Shown here: positions 1-13,300 of the stretch, in pieces
How the letters are laid out: each line of letters begins with the position of its first letter
Numbering within the stretch: the first letter of the stretch is position 1
NCBI GenBank assembly: GCA_947623455.1
Contig: OX392535.1
Location: 42,618,688 to 42,682,687 of the forward strand
Direction of reading: 5' to 3'
Length of the DNA stretch: 64,000 nucleotides
Origin: Mimachlamys varia
Lineage: Eukaryota; Mollusca; Bivalvia; Pectinida; Pectinidae
The notes under the pieces: generated by a model
The model's input: the letters and a program-made list of their open reading frames with translations, nothing else
Told to the model about the DNA's origin: nothing
The model's database searches: none
Made by a program: the position numbers and the translations under genes

Positions 1-582
1 AATATAACACTGCAGGCTTTTGTTGGCTTTTGATACAATATTGGGTTAATGAGTATGGATAACAACCTTACAAAATAATAATATATAAAATTGCTAAATA
101 GTTTTCCTTTGATAGGAAATATCAAGTTTGAATTATGAACTAAATGTATGTTTTATTTTTTCCTGTAGGGGATGCCTGCTTTATTGAATGTTTCTTAATT
201 TGTGTTAATTAAACGTTACTAATTACTTTCCTGTCGCTTTCAGAATATTTGATGAGCATCCAATACCGCATGTTTCACCAAATCTGTTTGAATTTTGAAA
301 AGCTATAAATGCATTTTGTAATGTTTAATCATCAAAAATCAACAATGTTTCATGTTGAAATATTGTTTTCATAACTAATATTGTGCAGCAGTGTTTAATA
401 GAGAAATTAAGGAATCAAAATATTTCCTAAGAGTTTGGTTGTGGTGGAAATGAAAAATAGTCTGTTTTGTTGTTTTAAAAAAAACAATAAAAGGCAATTA
501 TGACCTTTGTTTTTAAGATTTGTTGCTAATCATTAGCAATTGTCAAATTTTAAGAATATATTAAGTCAGAGAATATGCACCA
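1..582. other. ATP8B intron, no recognisable feature
   Basis: AT-rich sequence left of the first recognised exon. No TM1-encoding exon of a P4-ATPase was found here, so the upstream exons are outside the window. Confidence 0.6.
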
Positions 583-797
583 CAGGTCCTTAGCCCCAGT
601 TTCATTATTGTTCCTTAACTAAAGAATTTCCTAAACTTAAATTTTCCATAGTACATATAATATAATGCATTACAGAATTTAAGGAAGGTTTCTTGAACTT
701 AAGATTTTATCTTTAGCTTATGTAATGCTTTCCTATGGAAAATTTAAAGTTTAAGGTATTTCCTTAAGTTAAGGAACATCGATGAAACCAGGGCCTG
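583..797. mobile_element. MITE-like foldback element
   Basis: The two ends are long imperfect inverted repeats: the left arm (from CAGGTCCTT, through GTTTCATTATTGTTCCTTAA and on to TTTTCCATAG) is mirrored by the right arm (CTATGGAAAATTTAAAG to GTTAAGGAACATCGATGAAA). The whole 215 bp can fold on itself. It has no ORF. The family is unknown to me. Confidence 0.7.
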
Positions 798-1227
798 TTT
801 TACACTTTTTATACATAACTTGATTAATACATGTATGTTGGGTTTTGCTATTCTTATTTATTTCTCATTTTATTTCAAAAGAAAATTTATGCACAATTTG
901 TATCAATTTTAATAATGTGGTGTAGTTCATTGGAATTTGAAATGATAACAGATGATTATACATGTATTCATTTAAATTTACAATGAATTATATACACAGG
1001 AAAATTTTGTTCTGCAGTTTTTTTGAATATTCAAATTTTTGTGTTTGAACATGAACAGATGTATCCATTTGGTTGTATAATGTTAATATAATAAGAAAAA
1101 ATGGAATGTTTTAGGTTAAATAAAATTAAATAGAAGTGAATTCCACAAGAATATTACTCACAGTCTCATATATTAGCTTTGATTGCATATATATCATTTT
1201 CTTTTCTTCCATGAAATTTTTCACCAG
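798..1227. other. ATP8B intron, no feature seen
   Basis: AT-rich intron leading to the polypyrimidine tract of exon A. Confidence 0.6.
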
Positions 1228-1326
1228 GTCATCCCTGCGATATCCTCACTGCCCTGGTATACAACCCTTGTACCCCTAGCGTTCGTGTTAGGGATCACTG
1301 CAGTGAAAGACGCAGTTGATGACTTC
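1228..1326 (+). CDS. ATP8B: ATP8B alternative exon A (TM1-2 loop and TM2)
   Basis: Phase-0 exon of exactly 33 codons, beginning [17 protein letters not shown] and ending KDAVDDF. The acceptor is TTTTTCACCAG and the donor GTAAGT. It encodes the exoplasmic TM1-2 loop and TM2. The loop reads SSLPWYTT, a form common in ATP8B-type flippases. A homologous exon of identical length and phase lies at 4070-4168, so this one is probably used as an alternative to it. Confidence 0.9.
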
Positions 1327-4300
1327 GTAAGTCCAAGGTCATTTAAAAACATCCTGGTGGCTAGTTCTAACTTCTAAAATGATCAGAGTTTCTTCTGCGT
1401 TTGATTTAGAATCTCGCTTTGTAGCGTGGTTTCACATCTATTTTGTTTTTTCACTGTTTTTAACACTCACTTATGCCAGAACAACAGTTTTATATTTATT
1501 TCATATTTCACTTGTTCAATAAAGGGATGGATGTCAGCAGTGTTTTAAAAAAAAAAAATTTGTTAATCAACTTTCTCAAAATATTGGTTATTTATACATC
1601 TGTCATTGTGTTAAGTAGTACATGTACCCGTAGTGTCATTCTCACAAATGTGCAACAATCATTTTTAAAAACAAAAATAAAAAAAAGTTTCTTATTTACA
1701 ACAAAAATGAAAATTTGTTTTGATTTCCTAGTTCTATCTCTTTACTTAATTTGATTAAATAATTTGAAAATCTTCATGTTTCATGTTAGGAATAAAAACC
1801 AATTTGAATGTATGACCTGACCTGATACTTTATTTTAAACAACATTTAAGGTCATAGTGGTTCTTCTTAGTTGGATTAATCTTTATATTAATTTAATATA
1901 CAATATATCATAGGTTGTTAAAGAAATTCTTCTTCCAATGAACAAAAAATTAAAATAACATACCATTTTCAATGGTTTATTTCTTAAGTAAAGTTATTTA
2001 TTGAAACAATTGCAAATACTAGATCTGTAATTTATTTTGTTTGAACTTTTGATAAAAAAATCAAATGTTTTCAATATTTCTTGTCATTTTTTTAGAAGAC
2101 TATTTTTGATCTATTTTTGAAAATGTTGAAAAATCATCTGATGAACTACTGAATTAACTGGGTGGAAAAAAGCTGATGTCATTTTACAGTGTTTCCAACA
2201 TTTGTAAAAAACAAAACTAACAATATTTATTTCCTGTGCTTTTAATTTTTCTGTTAATTTATTTTTTCATCTAAAAAAACAGTGATTTATCTAACGCTTT
2301 TGCACAATTTCTTTATAACATTTTTATATTATTTTCACTTGGTGTTGGTTTTATTTTGAATTTTTGGTTTATTTGATTTTTTTACAGATTTTAGGTATAA
2401 TTATCTTATTATCATAGTCCTGCTACTTTTACCAACAGTTATACTGTGTCCCTACTGATTCCTGTTCTGTAAATGTAAATCTAAAACTCTGTATTGTTGT
2501 ATTCAACATGAATTTCATAGAGCCAAAACTAATCAAGTTTTCTTTTTATGATTTATAATTGACATTTGAAAAATGCTTTACTGCTTTAAGTTATTTTGGA
2601 TTTTTAGAAAATTGAAAATTGTGAGCGTTAAGGAAACCCAATAATAAATTTATATTTCAAATTTTGAAAGAGTACATTGATTCAAAGACCAAAAACAGAC
2701 AAAACACATGCAAAAGTTAAAAAAAAAATATTTAAGAAAATATATATATTTTCTAGATTATAATTACAACCTCAGAAGACATTACATATCTAACAACCAA
2801 ATTTCCAACATGTCTATTATCCTTCTCTGTTACAATCTTGTGAAGAGAAATTGAGATGAATGTTTTCAAATGACCATACAACAACAAAACAAACAATTAT
2901 GTATTTTACTGGTATGTATAAGCAACATTCTTGATATATTTATGGTGAATTCATTCATTAAGGAAATATACCAAATGGTATTAATGGTTTTCCGATTGAT
3001 AATCTTTGCAATTTTTATTCTGATTGAACAAATTAATTTGGGCATTTTTCAGACAATTTCAAACAAAACTATGAAAACTAAGTTACGGCAGTATATTGCA
3101 TTTTTCATTTGTCGTCATAATATGTTTTCTAATGTGACTTCTATAGTCTTAAGTGATACATTAAGACTAATTTTGCTTCAGAAGAACCAATTACTTGCAG
3201 CTGCTTCAACTTGATGTCATTGTTGCAAGCTTCACTTCCTCTTCCTTCAGGCTTCAGCTAAGAATTATCAACCTGCTCTTCTTGACCTTGAAAGCAGCCT
3301 CAAAGGGCCCTCCTGTTGCCCTTCAAATTGCTGTATTCAAGGCCTTGACACATTCTTGATTAAAAACATACCACTTTTCAGATAACAAATTAACAAGAAA
3401 CTGTCATTTACATTTCCCAAACAGTCAGTGTTTCCGTTTAAATGCCATGTTTGAGCAGAATATATATATTTTTCTTCTTAATTTTTTGCAATTTTTAAAT
3501 TATATACCATATTACACAATAAGTGCTCCTTTCTTAATACAGGCAGTATTGTTGTAATATTCCTGTTTTGGTCCTCATCTTTCCACTTTAAAAAATCTAT
3601 ACCACTTATGGTACTGGAGAAATATATCTTGGCTGGTTTTTGAGAACTTTGGAAGTTAATTCACAAAACATTGTTAGTTAACAGGAGTTTCCTAAGTTAA
3701 GATATGGTACTAAAGATTTTACTTTAAGAGCAATGCATGAAAAAATGCATAAAACTTTTGATAATGTATATTTCAAATAAAGTACCGTTTGAAGTAAGTT
3801 CTATTGAAAATCCCACAAGCTACTTTGTGTTAATTTAACGCAAGCAGCTTGTGCTTTGACATTATTTTTTTTCAATTCAATCATGGTTTTGAATCGTTTG
3901 AAAATGAAAATGACAGTTTTTTGTTGGTTGTCTCCCCCTGGCGGAAGGACGTTTCTGTGCTGTTGTAGACTGATAAGCGGTATTCTCATTAGTTAGCTAA
4001 CTTAGCTTGTCTCTAAAGTGTCTGTCTCCTCTGCTTTATCAACCCCTTCCTTCTCCGTTTCGCCATCAGCTGATCCCAGCAATTTCCTCACTGACGCCCC
4101 TGACAACGGTGATTCCATTGGTCGCTGTGCTTGCAGTATCCGCGCTGAAAGACGCGGTTGATGATTTTGTGAGTCGGGTTTTGCATCATCATCCAAGCAT
4201 GATGGGAAACACATTTTGACTTGTGCATGATCATGTTTCATGCTAGTATTGAAGAAGGGGATGAAGAGTGAATGAACCAGACTTTAACTGTATTGCACTA

Positions 4301-7300
4301 TTGCTACTTGGTACTCCTGTATGAAATTTTCTTGCTTTTTTTGTAGTGAAATCCCTTAAACACTGCTAATCATTATTAACTAATAAATATTACCCAGCTA
4401 GTTGTAATCGTATATATCTAAGATATATTGGCTGCCTGAAATTTGCATGGCTTCAGTTATGGTATCTGTATAAGATATTGCCTGGATAATAACTAGAAGG
4501 GGAGATTGGATAACTAGATATAGGCCCCCAAGAGTTTGAAAAAATGCAAAGTCACTTTTGAAGAAAATGTTGATATAATCTTTTATATTAAGCACTCCAA
4601 ATTTTTCAAATTTTGGTCATATTGAAATTGTATCCCTTTAATTAACTCCCTTATTATTATCTCCCTTTGTACAGAAAATGCGGAGGTGTTTTGTTAATAA
4701 GAAACGCTTATAAAAAAAATGCTAGCAAAGAGAACATTACAAAAAGATTCTGTTATCTTGGCTTAAGTAATTTATTTCTTTAAAGATAAATGGAAATTTT
4801 CAGCTGAATATGTCAGTATTTTGGATAAATATTAAGCACCTAATACAAGCATACATTCCTAAATTCTGTCACTGTATCATGATATCTTGGATTATGAAAA
4901 ATTGAAACTGCACTTAAGAAAGATAAAAGTGATTTAAAGGTGGATAACTGACAGAAAACTTTATAAATTGATATATAATAACTTTATAAATTGATATATA
5001 ATAACTTTATAAATTGAGATATAATAACTTTATGAACTGATATATAATAACTTTATAAATTGATTAATAATAACTTTATAAATTGAGATATAATAACTTT
5101 ATGAACTGATATATAATAACTTTATAAATTGATTAATAATAACTTTATAAATTGATATATAATAACTTTATAAAGTGATATATAATAACTTTATAAATTG
5201 ATATATAATAACTTTATGAATTGATATATAATAACTTTATAAATTGATATATAATAACTTTATGAATTGATATATAATAACTTTATAAATTGATTAATAA
5301 TAACTTTATAAATTGATATATAATAACTTATAAAGTGATATATAATAACTTTATAAATTGATATATAATAACTTTATAAATTGATATATAATAACTTTAT
5401 GAACTGATATATAATAACGTTATAAATTGATATATAAAAAGCATGTCCACTGCATGGTTGGCATGAAGTGAAACCAAACTCCCAAGTACATGACTGTTTA
5501 GTATTGTTATGTGAAGATGTTTTTGAATATTTGCATTATCATAGAAAAGGTTTTGTCTAATTATATGGAATGGTGATTGTTTTAATTTACATATTTTTGA
5601 TATGAATATGTACTTCTGCATGATTTACAGTATCAGAACTTATTTCAACACTTTTTTTTTTGTCTGTATTAAAGAACTTTTGCATTTTGTGATAGATTTT
5701 GTACTCAAATAAAAACAAATCCATTTTTAATTCAATTTTGGATATTTTGTTTATTTATGACAATATTTCTTTTTCAATTGGATGTTTCTCTTAATAGCAG
5801 TTATGATTAAAATTGATCAGTGCTATATATATTTTGCTGCTAAAGTGGCCATAGAGAAATAAGGAAATCCTTAATTTAGATGACATACAGATTTGATTTT
5901 GGAGGAGTTAAAAATAATGATTGAAGTGACAAAAAAAGTCAGTAGCCATTTTAAAGAGAAAGAATATTTCAACTAATTTTGGTGACTCTTCTTTATTTTT
6001 AAACATTTTTTTCTTTGTAATTTGCCTAAACAATTATCCTATTAATATTATTAATCTTCAAATTATGATGCATTTACTAAAGGTAATGGGTCAAAGTTCA
6101 AGGTTACAGAGCTTAATATAGAAATGAAAAGGATAAAGATTTGTATGAAAATGAAGTCATTTAAATTTTGAATGATGCAAATTAAATTAATTTACATGTC
6201 ATTTAAACTTTTTCTAATGAGATATATTAATAGGAACTATTCAGGTTTCAAAATTTTGAAGAAGATAGTCATCTGGAGTTGTTCGTCAATATGGCCTTTA
6301 TAATTATAGTACCATATTCACTGTAATCAGTGCCCCTGGCTCCTCCTGTAAGCACCCCTACCCCCTTCTGCAGAGATATTAAAATTACAAGTAAAAACAT
6401 CCACAAATATCAGTAATATGTGTATAACTAGGTCGAATTGATGACTGCAATAATGTCGCACGTCATGGGTACTCCCCATTCTTGTCTTGTTGCATTTTAC
6501 CTTTTTAAAGCAACATTTTTGTCTAGATCCTAGTTTAGTTATCCTATTAAGCACCCCCTTTGGAACCATTGTTTAAGCACCCTGGGCACTTATTACAGCG
6601 AATATGTGGCCTACTTTGCTTTGTATTGCATGCCATGTTTGTGATATTAAGACTTTTGTGCGGTGTTGGCTTTTCTATAGCCCTATGCTTCTGTCTGCAT
6701 TTGTGTTCCTACCCTTGTTATGTTTTAATTTCTGCGATTAACAACTGTAAAATTATTGTTACAGTAACTTAAATTAATTCTGCAAAGATGATTAAATCAT
6801 GAAGGTAATAAAATGCACTGTCTTTATCTAATTTAAGCTATTTTAAGATAAAAAAAAAATGAAATTAAATAAAAAAAGAAGAAAATAAAAACTGCTTGAA
6901 ATGAATTCTGCAATTATTAAAATTGATATTTGGATAAATATTTATTAATCAATGAGTAGGTTTAATAGAGGAAAAAAATGTTTTGTAAAATATTTTTTTG
7001 GAGATATGGAATTAAAGATTATTTTCTTGAGAATTAAGTAAGATTATTTGCTTGAAAATAAAGTATTTACGTTACAGAGACGTCATCGTAGTGATGGACA
7101 GGTCAACAATCGACTATCCTTCGTACTGCGGGACGGCAAACTGATGGAGGAACGATGGCACAAAGTCCTAGTAGGAGACATCATTAAGATGGAGAACAAT
7201 CAGTTTGTGGCCGTACGTCTATTACTTCTCGTTCAGACTTCATTTCTCCTCTGTCACTCACTGACTCCCGTACAATTACAACAATATACAGTTAAATTGA

Positions 7301-10300
7301 AAGGTCAAGAATTTTGTATGTAGTGATCATCACTCAATTCTAATTAAGTCATCGTAAATCCTTTGTGCCGCTACAGTTCTGTTGAATTTAGCATGTTCTC
7401 TGTTACATGAATCTACCCAAACAGCTACCGCGTATCTTCGGGTTCTGACGGCTTTTCAGAAAATGCCCAACAGTCAGTAAAAATGTCTACTATCAGGAAA
7501 TGTCATCTGCATGTAAACAAAAAGCTTTAATCAAGATCAAATATACTCTTGGCCAGTTGGGCACAATTGCTTCTAAGGAAACCTGCATTGGATTAACCAT
7601 GAAAATAGTCTAACCTATTGAATATCTTTTTATATAGAGAACCAGATAACAATTAAATCTATGTCATTGTTTTACATTATAATTACTAATTATTTGATCA
7701 AAAATACATGTATATAATCAATTCTTTTGGTAATTAAGTCATCAATTACCTGGTAATATCTGAAAATGTTCAACTTTCTAACCTTTGAAGATGATGGGGT
7801 TTTTTTTGTCTTGTTTAACCCAAGTCTTTTTCCAAAACATCTCTAATAATAATGATGATGATGATGCAATGTTGAATTTATTTTGTCACCAGGCGGACCT
7901 TTTACTTTTATCGACCAGCGAGCCCCATAGCTTGTGTTATATAGAGACTGCTGAACTGGATGGGTGAGTCTGACATTTGTTGTATTAACTTAGGTCATTT
8001 TTAAGATCTTACGGTTCTGTATCTCTGCAATAGAATGCTTTATAATTTTCCGAAAAAAGAGGTTTTAAGTTCTTATGACTGATACATTTCTACAAAACAA
8101 AGAATTAATATACTGATACATCTCTACAAAACAGAATTAATATACTGATACATCTCTACAAAACAGAATTAATATACTGATACATCTCTACAAAACAGAA
8201 TTAATATACTGATACATCTCTACAAAACAGAATTAATATACTGATACATCTCTACAAAACAGAATTAATATACTGATACATCTCTACAAAACAAAGAATT
8301 AATATACTGATACATCTCTACAAAACAGAATTAATATACTGATACATCTCTACAACACAGAATTAATATACTGATACATCTCTACAAAACAGAATTAATA
8401 TACTGATACATCTCTACAAAACAGAATTAATATACTGATACATCTCTACAAAACAAAGAATTAATATACTGATACATCTCTACAAAACAGAATTAATATA
8501 CTGATACATCTCTACAAAACAGAATTAATATACTGGTACATCTCTACAAAACAGAATTAATATACTGATACATCTCTACAAAACAATTAATATACTGATA
8601 CATCTCTACAAAACAGATTTAATATACTGATACATCTCTACAAAAAAAAGAATTAATATACTGATACATCTCTACAAAACAGAATTAATAAACTGATACA
8701 TCTCTACAAAACAGAATTAATAAACTGATACATCTCTACAAAACAGAATTAATATACTGATACATCTCTACAAAACAGATTTAATATACTGATACATCTC
8801 TACAAAACAGATTTAATATACTGATACATCTCTACAAAAAAAAGAATTAATATACTGATACATCTCTACAAAACAGAATTAATATACTGATACATCTCTA
8901 CAAAACAGAATTAATATACTGATACATCTCTACAAAACAGAATTAATATACTGATACATCTCTACAAAACAGAATTAATATACTGATACATCTCTACAAA
9001 ACAGAATTAATATACTGATACATCTCTACAAAACAAAGAATTAATATACTGATACATCTCTACAACACAGAATTAATATACTGATACATCTCTACAAAAC
9101 AGAATTAATATACTGATACATCGCTACAAAACAGAATTAATATACTGATACATCTCTACAAAACAAAGAATTAATAAACTGATACATCTCTACAAAACAG
9201 AATTAATATACTGATACATCTCTACAAAACAGAATTAATATACTGATACATCTCTACAAAACAGAATTAATATACTGATACATCTCTACAAAACAGAATT
9301 AATATACTGATACATCTCTACAAAACAAAGAATTAATATACTGATACATCTCTACAAAACAGAATTAATATACTGATACATCTCTACAAAACAGAATTAA
9401 TATACTGATACATCTCTACAAAACAGAATTAATATACTGATACCTCTCTACAAAACAGAATTAATATACTGGTACATCTCTACAAAACAGAGAATTAATA
9501 TACTGATACATCTCTACAAAACAAAGAATTAATATACTGATACATCTCTACAAAACAGAATTAATATACTGGTACATCTCTACAAAACAGAATTAATATA
9601 CTGATACATCTCTACAAAACAGAATTAATATACTGATACATCTCTACAAAACAAAGAATTAATATACTGATACATCTCTACAAAACAGAATTAATATACT
9701 GATACATCTCTACAAAACAGAATTAATATACTGATACATCTCTACAAAACAGAATTAATATACTGATACATCTCTACAAAACAGAATTAATATACTGATA
9801 CATCTCTACAAAACAAAGAATTAATATACTGATACATCTCTACAAAACAGAGAATTAATATACTGATACATCTCTACAAAACAGAATTAATATACTGATA
9901 CATCTCTACAAAACAGAATTAATATACTGATACATCTCTACAAAACAAAGAATTAATATACTGATACATCTCTACAAAACAGAGAATTAATATACTGATA
10001 CATCTCTACAAAACAGAATTAATATACTGATACATCTCTACAAAACAGAATTAATATACTGATACATCTCTACAACACAGAATTAATATACTGATACATC
10101 TCTACAAAACAGAATTAATATACTGATACATCTCTACGAAACAGAGTTAATATACTGATACATCTCTACAAAACAAAGATTTAACAAACCAATACATCTC
10201 TACAAAACAGAATTAATATACTGATACATCTCTACAAAACAGAATTAATATACTGATACATCTCTACAAAACAAAGAATTAATATACTGATACATCTCTA

Positions 10301-13300
10301 CAAAACAGAATTAATATACTGATACATCTCTACAAAACAGAATTAATATACTGATACATCTCTACAAAACAGAATTAATATACTGATACATCTCTACAAA
10401 ACAAAGAATTAATATACTGATACATCTCTACAAAACAGAATTAATATACTGATACATCTCTACAAAACAGAATTAATAAACTGGTACATCTCTACAAAAC
10501 AAAGAATTAATAAACTGGTACATCTCTACAAAACAAAGAATTATCAAACTGATACATCTCTACAAAACAGAATTAATATACTGATACATCTCTACAAAAC
10601 AGAATTAATATACTGATACATCTCTACAAAACAGAATTAATATACTGATACATCTCTACAAAACAAAGAATTAATAAACTGATACATCTCTACAAAACAG
10701 AATTAATATACTGATACATCTCTACAAAACAAAGAATTAATATACTGATACATCTCTACAAAACAGAATTAATAAACTGATACATCTCTACAAAACAGAA
10801 TTAATATATTGATACATCTCTACAAAACAGAATTAATATACTGATACATCTCTACAAAATAAAGAATTAATATTATGATTAATTGAAACATTTGGGCAAT
10901 CTTTGATAACATGCAATGGTTCAGATTTCATTTTGACCGATTTACTTGTACAAAGGTTCAGATTTCATTTTGACCGATTTACTTTTACACTGGTTCAGAT
11001 TTCATTTTGACTGATTTACCTGTACACATGCACAGATTTCATTTTGACCGATTTACTTGTACACATGTTCAGATTTCATTTTGACTGATTTACCTGTACA
11101 CATGCACAGATTTCATTTTGACTGATTTACTTGTACACATGCACAGATTTCATTTTGACCAATTTACTTGTACACATGCACAGATTTCATTTTGACCGAT
11201 TTACTTGTACACATGCACAGATTTCATTTTGACCGATTTACTTGTACACATGTTCAGATTTCATTTTGACCGATTTACTTGTACACATGCACAGATTTCA
11301 TTTTGACTGATTAACTTGTACACATGCACAGATTTCATTTTGACCGATTTACTTGTACACATGTTCAGATTTCATTTTGACCGATTTACTTGTACACATG
11401 TTCAGATTTCATTTTGACCGATTTACTTGTACACACAGAGGTTCAGGTTTCAGTCTGTTGACTTGTAACACACCGACTAAGATTTCATTTTGATTTCCAT
11501 GAAACTATTTACAGGGAGACGAATCTCAAAGTGAGACAAGCTCTACCAGAAACTGCTGAACTAGGAAATGATATGAACAAGCTGACAGGATTCAATGGTG
11601 AGGTTTAAATGTAGATACATTTAATTATAAGCTCAAAAACAAACACTTACACGTTGCCTCACTGCATATTAAAACTCAGGATATTTTATTTGATCTTTGT
11701 CCCTGTCGCTTTATTTGGAGAAGTTTCCATATGTCACTTATAATGTGTAACCATGTTCTGGCATGAAATTAGCAAAAATCATTAAATTTTGATATTTTTA
11801 ATAAAATCAACATTTATATTTTTAGAACATTTTTTTTTTAAAAACATATCTTTGCAAGCATAACTGATTAATGGTAATGAACAATTTTATTTATTTTCAT
11901 GTTTTAGCTGAAATCGTATGTGAAGCGCCTAACAACAAATTGAGTAAATACGAAGGCACGATGAAATGGAACAACAAAACTTTCTCTCTAGACAACGATA
12001 AGATGCTGCTCCGGGGTTGTGTGCTTCGCAACACACAATGGTGCTACGGTTTGGTAATATTCGCCGGTCTAGACTCAAAGTTAATGATGAACAGTGGAAA
12101 ATCTATCTTCAAAAGAACACACATTGATCGCCTCCTTAATATTCTCATCATTGGTGTAAGTTCAACTTGGATTTTACAGTTCTTTAAACTTTCTTTAGTC
12201 CTGTTCCTCATTATGAACAAATACACACCAACTTTTTGAAATTTTCAAGAGGGAGAAACCATATTCTCAAACTTAAAATCGTGAATATGAAATGTTTATT
12301 TACATGTACAGTAAAACCCCACTTACTCAAACACGTGGGGACCTGATCAATAGTTTGAGGAATACATGGTATTCAAGTAATCAGAGGTGTGTTGAATATG
12401 TTCAAAATTGGTCGACGAATGAGGGGTATTTGAGTAAACCATGTTAAAAAGAGTGGGGTTTTACTGTTACTTCTCTAAAGGACAAAACTGTTCTTCTAAA
12501 TTATATAGCATGTGGAAAACCCTGAGATCTTAAAAATAAAAAACTGCCATAGCATATTAAATTCACTGGTTGGAAATATTCAACTTAAAGTTCCGAAATC
12601 AGGAATCGATCATCCTCCCTGCAACAACTCAAGGGAGAGAAAGAATATTAGTGTTTAAAATAATACGAATTACAGTCAACAAATACTGAGATTTCAAAAG
12701 AACTATATCAGTTCTTGATTCAATGTCTAGTATGATATGTACCCTGTCACCTTCATCAGACTAATGACCAGCAAAGCGTATGCATACAACAGGTGTAAGT
12801 TTGTACGAGTTGGTAAATGACAAATCGGTAAATTTGCCTACACTGTTAGACGTATGTACAATAGTAAAATTATTGTACCGAAATGACTTGATTCAACTAC
12901 CCCTTGTTTATGACATGGTCATAGATGTGCGAGAGTCTGTTAGCCCCCTCATCTCAATTTAGAACCGGTCCACTGCAGCGTATCCGGATGGCTTCTATAA
13001 TCTGCCGCCTCAGCAGATTGCTCTCTCTGTCTAACACTTTTGAGTTTTCCCAGTCAATCAAATGATTGCTCTGTACAGCATGGTCTGTGATTGCCGATTT
13101 GTTTATCTGGGACTCCGCCTGCTTCTTTTCCAATCTGGTGAATTTCTAAGGATCTTGTACATCCTAAGGATAAAACACAGAAAGAAAACGTTGCAGAATG
13201 CGTGCACAAGATTGGATGCCAAAACTGCAACACATCATTATATTGTAGAGACGGGAAGATGTTTTGGTGTTTGTCTTGGTGAACACAGGAAAAATACTGA

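Noticed and set aside
2870..3214. 114-codon plus-strand ORF between the alternative TM2 exons.
   Set aside because: AT-rich, hydrophobic by composition, no splice sites in phase with the flippase and no family signature.
3190..3360. GC-richer patch that could be a third alternative exon.
   Set aside because: No reading frame resembles TM2 of a P4-ATPase, and no acceptor/donor pair yields 99 nt.
8077..11436. Regularly spaced repeats that might suggest a CRISPR array.
   Set aside because: Units are head-to-tail without unique spacers, there are no cas genes, and the DNA is eukaryotic.
12780..12962. 60-codon plus-strand ORF.
   Set aside because: It lies antisense to the Penelope-like fragment and has no independent support.
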